Source: Thermodesulfobium narugense DSM 14796 (GTDB lineage Bacteria > Thermodesulfobiota > Thermodesulfobiia > Thermodesulfobiales > Thermodesulfobiaceae). Taken from it: 64,000 nucleotides of DNA. The notes under the pieces were generated by a model, which was given only the letters and a program-made list of their open reading frames with translations, had not been told where the DNA came from and searched no databases. The position numbers were made by a program, and so were the translations under genes. The DNA lies in contig NC_015499.1 in NCBI RefSeq assembly GCF_000212395.1, positions 268,501-332,500 of the forward strand, in the 5' to 3' direction. This document shows positions 43,238 through 50,432 of this stretch, piece by piece (the stretch's first letter is position 1; each line of letters starts with the position of its first letter).

Positions 43238-43702
43238 TCAGTGTCCCTTGACATATTTATTTTGAACGTGGTGTATAAATTTTTTTTTATTTCTTATTTC
43301 TTTAAAGAATCTTTCTATTAAATTCCTAAACCTTTCGTCAAACATTTCTATACAAAAAATGTCGTTTGATTCAAGAATTTGCCTTGTAGAATTTTTTGAA
43401 CTAACACAAAATATAACGTTTTTTATTTTACACTCTATTATTGCTCCAGCACACATTAAACAGGGCTCAAGAGAACAATAAATAGTAGATCCTTGTATGT
43501 ACCATCTATTATATCTTTGAATAGCTTTTTTTATGGCCAATATCTCGGCGTGCTCAATAGGAGAATTTGATCTTTCACAGAAATTTTGTGACATAGACAA
43601 AATATTTCCTTCCTTGCAAATTATAGCCCCGATTGGTAATTCCCCAGCATTAAAGGATAAAAATGATAGGAAATATAGCATATTTATAATATTATTTGTC
43701 AA
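43238..43702 (-). CDS. tadA: tRNA-specific adenosine deaminase, C-terminus altered by an insertion sequence
   Basis: 154 residues with zinc and catalytic motifs HAE (IEHAEILAIKKA) and PCLMC (SLEPCLMCAGAIIECKI), and the GELPIGAIICKEGN strand. TadA makes inosine-34 in tRNA-Arg. TTG start; GGGGATG lies just upstream. The last four sense codons (VKGH) and the TGA are supplied by the right end of the insertion sequence. Rejoining the flanks across the 17-bp duplication gives an ancestral end NKY followed by TGA. The catalytic core is untouched, so the enzyme is probably functional. Confidence 0.9.
   Translation of the reverse strand: MTNNIINMLYFLSFLSFNAGELPIGAIICKEGNILSMSQNFCERSNSPIEHAEILAIKKAIQRYNRWYIQGSTIYCSLEPCLMCAGAIIECKIKNVIFCVSSKNSTRQILESNDIFCIEMFDERFRNLIERFFKEIRNKKKFIHHVQNKYVKGH
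43254..43270 (+). repeat. Right 17-bp target-site duplication
   Basis: TATTTATTTTGAACGTG, identical to 41761-41777; it encodes part of the TadA C-terminus on the minus strand. Confidence 0.92.
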
Positions 43703-43818
43703 TTTGCATCCCCTTTAAAAATATGTTATTTTTTTAAAAAATATGTTATACTAACTTCGATTATTTTTGAAGATAAAATTTAATAAATTTAATCGCCCGC
43801 TTGAAAGGGGGTAGTTTG

Positions 43819-44613
43819 ATGAAAATTTGCACCAAACTGGCAGCGGTGTTAACTGTCCTTTTATTCTTTTTTCCAGTTTCTGCCGGTGCAAAAAGCTTAG
43901 ATAGTGCAAAAAATCCTTTTTTATCTAAAGAAGCGCTTGTAGAGCAAAGCAGTGCCCAAGGGACAAACTCTACAATAATACCATCATCATCAGGATCTTA
44001 TAGTTCTTCTTCTAAAGAGTTATCTTCTAATGAGAACTCTGCATCTAGTCTTGCAACTTCCTTTGGTGCTGCTATGATTCAGAGAAACATTGAGAAAACC
44101 CTTTCTGCTGCTAATAGTTTTTTGGAGGCAGGAGATACTGATGATGCTTGGAACGCTTTCACTTATGCCATGGGTCTTGCTATTTCTCAAAGAAACGTTC
44201 AAGCACTAGTTGCAGTAGGAGACGGCTTTAGGAAGTTGGGCAATGATTCTGACGCAAAAAGGGCCTACACTATTGCATTTGCTTTTGCCAAGATGCAAAG
44301 GTCATTGGACGGGTGTGTATTGGCGGGCGACGGCTTCAGGGCTCTAGGAGACAAAGAGGACTCCTGGAATGCTTACAATTATGCGTTTGGGCTTGCTATG
44401 AAATTTAGGTCTGCATCTGGGGCGATCAAGGCAGGAGATGGCTTTAAGAGCGTAGGTTCAAAGGCTGATGCATGGACTGCTTATAACTATGCCTTTTCCG
44501 TTGCGTTAAGCGAGGGGAACAAAGAAGATTTAATTAAAGCAGGAGATGGCTTTAAGTCAATCGGTGCAAAATCTGACGCTGAAAACGCATATAATTTTGC
44601 AAACAACCTGTAA
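43819..44613 (+). CDS. Exported TPR-like repeat protein of unknown function
   Basis: 264 residues from the ATG at 43819 (AAGGGGG upstream). Signal peptide ICTKLAAVLTVLLFFFPVSAGA. A Ser-rich low-complexity segment (about 35-75) is followed by about five helical repeats of roughly 35 residues, with consensus AGDGFxxxGxxxDAWnAYnYAFxLA. This resembles tetratricopeptide or SEL1-like two-helix repeats and usually mediates protein contacts. The repeats differ at DNA level, so they are old. It sits upstream of the NlpC/P60 hydrolase; an envelope-assembly role is inference. Confidence 0.65.
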   Translation: MKICTKLAAVLTVLLFFFPVSAGAKSLDSAKNPFLSKEALVEQSSAQGTNSTIIPSSSGSYSSSSKELSSNENSASSLATSFGAAMIQRNIEKTLSAANSFLEAGDTDDAWNAFTYAMGLAISQRNVQALVAVGDGFRKLGNDSDAKRAYTIAFAFAKMQRSLDGCVLAGDGFRALGDKEDSWNAYNYAFGLAMKFRSASGAIKAGDGFKSVGSKADAWTAYNYAFSVALSEGNKEDLIKAGDGFKSIGAKSDAENAYNFANNL

Positions 44614-44632
44614 CACTTAAATTAAAAGGCAG

Positions 44633-44707
44633 TTTCTGGACAAAGAATAAGGGGAGAGAGCAGGGGATTTTCTCCTTCGGCTCACGTTTTTAGACCAGGA
44701 AAGGAGG
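44633..44707 (+). promoter_or_regulatory. Structured leader / possible attenuator before the NlpC/P60 gene
   Basis: A hairpin at 44658-44683 (GAGCAGGGGA paired with TCTCCT and GCTC across a 3-nt bulge, loop TTT) is followed after 3 nt by TTTTT, like a weak terminator. An outer helix can form between TTTCTGG (44633-44639) and CCAGGAAA (44695-44702) and would cover the first bases of the AAAGGAGG ribosome site (44700-44707). It does not match the c-di-AMP or c-di-GMP riboswitch consensus that I know. Confidence 0.4.
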
Positions 44708-44716
44708 AAAGAATGG

Positions 44717-45175
44717 TTGAAGGGTAGATGGGTTTGTTTTTGGCTTTTGGCAATTTTTGCAATTACTTTTGTTTTGTTTGCGCAAAATGCTTATGCAAAC
44801 AATCAAGATTTGAGGCAAGAGATTGTCAGAACTGCTTTACATCTAAAAGGGGTATCCTACAGATGGGGAGGAACAACTCCGGCAGGTTTTGACTGTTCTG
44901 GGTTTGTACAGTATGTCTTTAGAGTTAACGGAATAAGCATTCCAAGAGATGCTGATTCTCAATATTATGATGGTAGCAAAGTTTCAACATCAAACCTTAA
45001 GCCGGGGGATTTGGTTTTCTTCCAAACTTATGAAAGTGGCCCAAGTCATGTGGGCATCTATATTGGCGATAATCGCTTTATTCATGCTGCATATCACGGC
45101 GGAATAATGATTGATTCCCTAGACGAGCCATATTATGCTGAGAGGTATTTAGGGGCAAGAACTTATATTGATTGA
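44717..45175 (+). CDS. Secreted NlpC/P60 peptidoglycan endopeptidase
   Basis: 152 residues. Signal peptide WVCFWLLAIFAITFVLFAQNAYA, then a single NlpC/P60 domain: catalytic Cys in AGFDCSGFVQYVF near 57, His in GPSHVGIYIGDN near 111, third polar residue in FIHAAYHGG near 122. It cleaves D-glutamyl-diamino acid bonds of wall peptides. UUG start 9 bp after AGGAGG. A four-codon ATG ORF at 44713 (5 bp after the same site) overlaps it and may dampen translation. No separate wall-binding domain is present. Confidence 0.88.
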   Translation: MKGRWVCFWLLAIFAITFVLFAQNAYANNQDLRQEIVRTALHLKGVSYRWGGTTPAGFDCSGFVQYVFRVNGISIPRDADSQYYDGSKVSTSNLKPGDLVFFQTYESGPSHVGIYIGDNRFIHAAYHGGIMIDSLDEPYYAERYLGARTYID

Positions 45176-45740
45176 GAAAAATTTTGTGATTTTTAACGGT
45201 AGCCCAAAGGCAGGGGGAAATACTGATTTTCTGATTGATAGATTTATGACATTTTTGGGAGAAAAGGATGTTGTAAAATTTGTTCTCAGAGAAATGAATA
45301 TTTCCCCCTGCAGGGGTTGTGAAAAGTGTTCAATGAGCGGAAGATGTGTAATTAAAGATGATATGCATGACATTTATGAAAAGATTGAAAAGTACAGGTT
45401 TTTCTTATTCTTTTCCCCAGTATTCTTCGGAGGAGTGCCCTCGATCTTAAAGTCGGCGATAGATAGGTGCCAGCCCTTTTGGGCAAGAAAAAACATTTTA
45501 GGGAAAAAATTTAAGGTTAATAAAAGAAAAGGACTTGTGGTCTTAATAGGCGGGACATCCTTTGTGAAGGGCTACGAATGTGCTGCTCTTTCTGTAAAAT
45601 GGCTTTTTAACGTAATAGATGTAGCAGAAAACAAGACATTTTATTATATGAATATTGAAAGACACAGCGATTTTTTGAATTATAATATTGACAATGACAT
45701 TTATAAAACAATGGAATTTTTCGGGGAGAGTGAACGATGA
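45168..45740 (+). CDS. NADPH-dependent FMN reductase / iron-sulfur flavoprotein-like
   Basis: 190 residues of the flavodoxin-like fold: FVIFNGSPKAGGNTDFLIDRF (FMN phosphate loop) and FFSPVFFGGVPSILKSAIDRC. Between them CRGCEKCSMSGRC near 45-58 gives the compact cysteine motif of iron-sulfur flavoproteins, which bind a 4Fe-4S cluster and transfer electrons in anaerobes. TTG start overlapping the hydrolase gene by 8 bp, and a 4-bp overlap with manC. The substrate is unknown. Confidence 0.82.
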   Translation: MIEKNFVIFNGSPKAGGNTDFLIDRFMTFLGEKDVVKFVLREMNISPCRGCEKCSMSGRCVIKDDMHDIYEKIEKYRFFLFFSPVFFGGVPSILKSAIDRCQPFWARKNILGKKFKVNKRKGLVVLIGGTSFVKGYECAALSVKWLFNVIDVAENKTFYYMNIERHSDFLNYNIDNDIYKTMEFFGESER

Positions 45741-47113
45741 AAGTAGCTGTGCTTGCTGGAGGTGTAGGAAGTAGGCTTTGGCCCCTTAGTAGGGAAAGAT
45801 ATCCAAAGCAGCTAATATCACTCACAGGTGACAAATCTCTGCTGCAAAATACAATAGATAGACTGCTTCCACTATGTGACAATCACATTTTGATTGTTGG
45901 AATTGATGCCCATAAAGAGGATCTGGAGTGGCAACTTAGCTCTAATGGTGATTCCAGGATAAAATATAACATTTTGCTTGAACCTTATCCAAGAAACACT
46001 TATGCGGCCTGTCTTTATCTTACTCTGTATCTTGAAAAACAAGGCGTTAAAGATCCTATTTTGGTCGTTCCTGCTGATCATATGATCTTAAATGAAGAGC
46101 TTTTTTATGAAGTTGCTAAAGATGCAGAGAAGTTAGCTGAAAAGGGTTATATAGTAACCTTTGGTATAAAGCCATCTTTTGCTTCTACTGGTTTTGGTTA
46201 TATTTTGAAAGGAGAAAGAATAGATGGCTCAAAAGGATTTAGGATATCAAAGTTTGAAGAAAAGCCTTCTTTAGAAAGAGCTAAAATGTATATTCAGAAC
46301 GAGAACTACCTGTGGAATTCAGGGATGTTTATGTGGAAACCTGAAGTGTTCCTTTCAGAAGTTAAAAGGCTCGATTTTGAGACATACGAGAAAGTAAGAA
46401 GTTTGTTTGACGACAAGTTTGAAAGAGATCCTGAAAAGATCTATTCTTCTTTGCCTTCAATTCCTGTAGATAAGGCAGTAATGGAAAAATCCAATTTAGG
46501 TGCTGTGATTCCATCTGGGTTTGAGTGGAGCGATCTGGGAAGCTGGGATTCACTTTATGACGTGGCCAAGAAGAATAAAGACGGAAATGTTACTACAGGA
46601 GATGTGCTTGCCCTCCATTGCAGAAATTCTTTTATGTACAGCACGGGCAAACTTATGGTTGGAATAGACCTGGAAGATTTAATAGTTGTGGATGCAGACG
46701 ATGCAATTTTGGTTTGCAAAAGAGGCAGTTCACAATACGTAAAGGATGCTTTTGATGCTCTTAAGGAACAGGGCAGAGAAGAGAGCCAGATTCACAGGAC
46801 CGTTTACAGATTTTGGGGGCAAAAAACCCTTATAAGCAGGGGAGATAACTTTTTGATCTATCAAGTACTTCTTCTGCCAAAAAAGGAAATACTACTTCAG
46901 ATGCATCATCACAGGTCTGAAAACTGGATAATACTTTCAGGAGCTGTAGAGATAGAAAAGGATGGAAAGAAAGGCTTTTATCACAGAGGAGACAGCATCT
47001 TAATACCAAAATCTACTCCTCACAAGATATCAAATCCAGGTAAAATAAGCGCTCAAATATTGGAGATATGGCAAGGAGAATATTTAGAGGAAGACGACGT
47101 CGAATATCTATAA
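45737..47113 (+). CDS. manC: Mannose-1-phosphate guanylyltransferase / mannose-6-phosphate isomerase
   Basis: 458 residues, bifunctional type II. N-terminal nucleotidyltransferase with LAGGVGSRLWPLSRERYPKQL, VVPADHMI near 113, FEEKPSLERA and LWNSGMFMW; C-terminal cupin with MHHHRSENWIILSGAVEIEKDGKKGFYHRGDSILIPKSTPHKISNPG. It makes GDP-mannose from fructose-6-phosphate-derived mannose phosphates, feeding wall or O-antigen glycans and possibly the GT4/GH130 pair at 2.8-6 kb. Confidence 0.95.
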   Translation: MKVAVLAGGVGSRLWPLSRERYPKQLISLTGDKSLLQNTIDRLLPLCDNHILIVGIDAHKEDLEWQLSSNGDSRIKYNILLEPYPRNTYAACLYLTLYLEKQGVKDPILVVPADHMILNEELFYEVAKDAEKLAEKGYIVTFGIKPSFASTGFGYILKGERIDGSKGFRISKFEEKPSLERAKMYIQNENYLWNSGMFMWKPEVFLSEVKRLDFETYEKVRSLFDDKFERDPEKIYSSLPSIPVDKAVMEKSNLGAVIPSGFEWSDLGSWDSLYDVAKKNKDGNVTTGDVLALHCRNSFMYSTGKLMVGIDLEDLIVVDADDAILVCKRGSSQYVKDAFDALKEQGREESQIHRTVYRFWGQKTLISRGDNFLIYQVLLLPKKEILLQMHHHRSENWIILSGAVEIEKDGKKGFYHRGDSILIPKSTPHKISNPGKISAQILEIWQGEYLEEDDVEYL

Positions 47114-47159
47114 TTTTGAGCCCAAATTTAATAGATCTTCTTCAAGTAAGATAGCATCT

Positions 47160-49055
47160 TTGCTATCTTTAATGATTTTTGTTTATCCTGTAGTAATTTT
47201 TTACCCATGGAACATAACCCAGTCCTTTTCTTTCCCAAAATTGTTTCTAATTTCTTTATTTTGTATTATCTTTTCTATATATTCTATAAAAAAGGCCAAA
47301 GGTGTTTCTGTTGTAACCCTTTTTCTGATTTTGTTTTTTCTACTTTCTCTTTTGCTTTCAGTTTTTGTAGCACCCTCTAAGGTTTATGCTATTTTAGGAC
47401 AAAGCGCAAGACTTACAGGGCTTCTCTTTTATCTAATTTTTCTCAGTTTTGTGTGGCTTATTGTTCAGCAGAAATTTAAAGAACGGGATTTATTTAAAAT
47501 TTTTCTCAGCATTATCCTGTCCTCTATAATTCCTCTTTTGTACGGTTTATGTGAGTATTCTAATTTCGATTTTCTAAACCTTGAAGGTTATCCTGGCAGA
47601 CTTTCTACCTTTTTTGGACAACCAAATGATTATGCAGTGTTTTTATCTATTATTTGTCTTTCGACTATTTGTTTTATTTATATTTATAAGAGATTTATTC
47701 CATTGTTTTATGTAATTTTCGAACTTTCATTTTTTGAGCTACTATTGACTTATTCAAGGGCCAATATTTTTGGTTTTTTTATCTTGTTCTTTTCACTCTT
47801 ATTTTTTTTAAAGAAAGAAGTTCTAAGATTTAAAGGGGTTAGTGCACTTTTAGCTATTGGCGTTCTTGTTTCTATAGTATTGTTTTTTGCTACCCCATAT
47901 ACAAATCCTGGGTGGTATGGGATGGGATTTAGTAGACAGGTTGGACGAGTAGAAGACGAATCTCTTTCTCAGAGAATTACGATGTGGAAGGCATCATTTG
48001 ATATGTTTTTAAAAAAGCCTCTTACGGGCTATGGACTTGCAAATTATTATCCAATTTCGTCTAGATTTTTTGATATGTCAAACAGCTTCTTTCACTGGAG
48101 TGCGAGAAATATGACGTTTGTTGATGTCCCTCACAACGAATTTCTTGAATTTTTAGCGCTTGGTGGACTGCCATTGTTTGTTTCATTTACTCTTTTGGTA
48201 GCTTTTGCGCTTTATGGAAATTGTATTTCTGTTTTTGAGAACAAATTAAACCTGATATCATTTTTTGGATTTTGTGCAACTCTAATTTATATTTTCTTTA
48301 ATTTTTTTGTATTGAGCGTATCGCTTTTTTTCTTTCTTTTTCTAGCTCTAGGATTAATGCATTTATCTTTCAAGGGGAAAGAGATCAGGTTAAACATTTT
48401 CCCTTTGGTTATTTCTGTAGGATGTTTTTGCATCTTTTTATATATGGGCGTCTATTACAACATTGATAATGGAATTTACAAAATAAATAACAATTTTCAA
48501 AAGGTTATGGTGGGAACATCTGCTTTATCTTTTTATCCATACGATTATTATTCATATATTAGCCTTGACGACAAGTATCTTCTTATTGCAAAAAGTTTGC
48601 CAAAGTCTGATAAGAATCTAATAGAAGAGATGGCTAACTCTGTGGAAAGAACCTCAAGTTTAGGTCTGAGCCTGTTTCCAAACGATCCCGTATTGTACTA
48701 TTATTTGGGAGAAGCTAATAAGCTAAAAGGCAATTATCCTGAGGCTAAGGCATATTTTTTAAAATCTCTCGAGTTTCACCCCTTTTACGAAGAGCCAATA
48801 ATAGGCTTGCTAGATATATCCTGTTCGTACGAAGATTGTAGGAACTCTTTCAAATATGCCAATCTTCTTTATAAGACCAGTCCGGATTCTCTTTTGACAT
48901 TGGTTACTTTGATAAGATACAACATTAAAATGCATCAGTATTCTGATGCAAAAGCATTCTTGGGCGATATTGAAAACCTCTATCCTGCAAGTCCTGTCAT
49001 ATACGTTTTTAAAGAGTTTTTTATGGAAAATACCTCTTCAAAACCTCTTTCGTAA
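47160..49055 (+). CDS. O-antigen ligase/polymerase-like membrane protein with C-terminal TPR
   Basis: 631 residues. About 11-12 membrane helices over residues 1-440, a large periplasmic loop with SQRITMWKASFDMFLKKPLTGYGLANYYP and VDVPHNEFLEFLALGG, the Wzy_C/WaaL signature. Residues about 520-600 have TPR-like helices (NDPVLYYYLGEANKLKGNYPEAKAYFLKSLEFHPF). Such proteins join or polymerise lipid-linked glycans at the outer face of the inner membrane. Start uncertain: TTG 47160 or ATG 47172, neither with a good ribosome site. Its 3' end overlaps the convergent amidohydrolase gene by 35 bp. Confidence 0.85.
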   Translation: MLSLMIFVYPVVIFYPWNITQSFSFPKLFLISLFCIIFSIYSIKKAKGVSVVTLFLILFFLLSLLLSVFVAPSKVYAILGQSARLTGLLFYLIFLSFVWLIVQQKFKERDLFKIFLSIILSSIIPLLYGLCEYSNFDFLNLEGYPGRLSTFFGQPNDYAVFLSIICLSTICFIYIYKRFIPLFYVIFELSFFELLLTYSRANIFGFFILFFSLLFFLKKEVLRFKGVSALLAIGVLVSIVLFFATPYTNPGWYGMGFSRQVGRVEDESLSQRITMWKASFDMFLKKPLTGYGLANYYPISSRFFDMSNSFFHWSARNMTFVDVPHNEFLEFLALGGLPLFVSFTLLVAFALYGNCISVFENKLNLISFFGFCATLIYIFFNFFVLSVSLFFFLFLALGLMHLSFKGKEIRLNIFPLVISVGCFCIFLYMGVYYNIDNGIYKINNNFQKVMVGTSALSFYPYDYYSYISLDDKYLLIAKSLPKSDKNLIEEMANSVERTSSLGLSLFPNDPVLYYYLGEANKLKGNYPEAKAYFLKSLEFHPFYEEPIIGLLDISCSYEDCRNSFKYANLLYKTSPDSLLTLVTLIRYNIKMHQYSDAKAFLGDIENLYPASPVIYVFKEFFMENTSSKPLS

Positions 49056-50301
49056 GTTTTATTATCTTTTCTTTGTCAAACTGCTCTTCTTTATTCTTTA
49101 TAATCCATTTTCCGTTAACACAAACGCTTAATATGCAGTCAGGCGTGGCGCTGTAAACCAAATCACTTACAGGGTGATGTCCTGGCAGCATTGATGGGTT
49201 TTCTCTGTCAATTACCAGAAAATCAGCCCATTTTCCCACCTCAATGCTTCCAATATCGTTTTTGAATATTGAAGCAGCGCCTTTTGAAGTGGCCATCTGA
49301 AGAGCATCAAGGGCTTTTAGCGTTTGAGGGTTTTTGCTGGATATCTTTTGGAGTTTTAGGGCAAAGTCCATTTCCCCAAGTATGTCGAGGTTGTTGTTGC
49401 TTGCTGCTCCATCCGTGCCAAGAGCTACGTTTACCCCAGATTGGATGAGTTTTGCTACAGGGCATATTCCACTAGCTAGCTTTGCGTTACTTTCTGGACA
49501 ATGAACCACACTTACATTGTAATCTTTTAAAATAGTTATATCATTATCGGTTAAATAGTTTACGTGGGCAGCAAATGTTTTTGCCTCAAAAACCCCTAAT
49601 TTTTCAAGATATCCTGTAGGAGTAAGATTTTTTTCCTTTTGTATGTCAAAAAATTCCTTTTCTGATTCTGATAGATGGATGTGAAGGGGGCAGTTTTCCC
49701 TTATAGCAATTTGCGTTAACTCCCTTAATAGTTCGTCTGAACAGGTGTATGGGGCGTGTGGCGCTACAATAGGCGATATCAAGTCGCTACCTTTGTATTT
49801 TTCTATTAATTTTTTTGTATTTTCTATTCCTTGTGTCTCTCCCTTGGCATGAGGTGTTGGAACGCTTAGAACTCCTTCTCCAATTAAAGCCCTAAGGCCG
49901 ATTTCTTCAGCGGCCTTTGCCACAAAATCCTCATAAAAGTACATGTCTACAAATGTAGTAATGCCATTTTTTGCCATTTCATAACAGGCAATAAGAGTTC
50001 CTATATAAACTGTTTCAGGATTTATGATTTGTGCCTCCTTGGGCCATATGTGATTGGTAAGCCAGTCTATTAAGGCCAGATCGTCTGCATAGCTTCGAAG
50101 AAGAGTCATTGCGGCGTGAGTGTGTGCGTTTATTAGACCTGGAATTACTAGATTATCGTTTAGGTTTATTTTTTGTGGACAGTCTTTGTTAACGTTTATG
50201 CCGGTTATTGTGCCGTTGGAAATATATATGTTTGACCCCTCTAAAACTTTTCCTGATTTTACATCCAGTATTGATGCGTTTTCTATTAGTAAATCGTTCA
50301 T
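49021..50301 (-). CDS. mtaD: Amidohydrolase: 5'-methylthioadenosine/SAH deaminase family, possible aminofutalosine deaminase
   Basis: 426 residues. Metal site HTHAAMTLLR (HxH) near residue 60, HLSESEKE near 210, and GTDGAASNNNLDILGEMDFAL near 296; C-terminal composite domain ending in VNGKWIIKN. The family deaminates adenosine-like nucleosides (methylthioadenosine, SAH) but also includes the 6-amino-6-deoxyfutalosine deaminase of the menaquinone pathway. As mqnE is present and no deaminase is near it, this gene could fill that step. AGGAGGT precedes the ATG. Which substrate is used cannot be read directly. Confidence 0.85.
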   Translation of the reverse strand: MNDLLIENASILDVKSGKVLEGSNIYISNGTITGINVNKDCPQKINLNDNLVIPGLINAHTHAAMTLLRSYADDLALIDWLTNHIWPKEAQIINPETVYIGTLIACYEMAKNGITTFVDMYFYEDFVAKAAEEIGLRALIGEGVLSVPTPHAKGETQGIENTKKLIEKYKGSDLISPIVAPHAPYTCSDELLRELTQIAIRENCPLHIHLSESEKEFFDIQKEKNLTPTGYLEKLGVFEAKTFAAHVNYLTDNDITILKDYNVSVVHCPESNAKLASGICPVAKLIQSGVNVALGTDGAASNNNLDILGEMDFALKLQKISSKNPQTLKALDALQMATSKGAASIFKNDIGSIEVGKWADFLVIDRENPSMLPGHHPVSDLVYSATPDCILSVCVNGKWIIKNKEEQFDKEKIIKLTKEVLKRYFP

Positions 50302-50432
50302 ATTACCTCCTGTTATTTTATCAGATAATATTATATAATTTTTACAATAAAATAAGGGAAATAAATCCTATTTAAAAGTTTTAGGAATATGATAATATAT
50401 AATAATAAATACTTCTAAGTTGGTGGTGGGCC

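Larger units (their letters stand above)
41778..43253 (+). mobile_element. Complete insertion sequence, 1476 bp, IS1202/ISNCY-like
   Basis: The element is bounded by 25-bp imperfect terminal inverted repeats (21 of 25 matching), beginning TGTTAACGGACAGTG on the left and, on the complementary strand, TGTCAAGGGACACTG on the right. Each end has two copies of a roughly 17-bp motif of the form GACA(G/C)TnATnnTGTCAC: left at 41786-41802 and 41813-41829, right at 43193-43209 and 43229-43245. These are probably transposase-binding sites. An exact 17-bp target duplication flanks it, so insertion is recent or well preserved. One transposase gene fills it. Family assignment is from the transposase layout and the long duplication; I could not compare it with ISfinder. 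Confidence 0.9.

Noticed and set aside
44633..44707. Cyclic di-AMP (ydaO) riboswitch before the NlpC/P60 gene
   Set aside because: The characteristic conserved blocks of that class are absent; only generic stems can be drawn.
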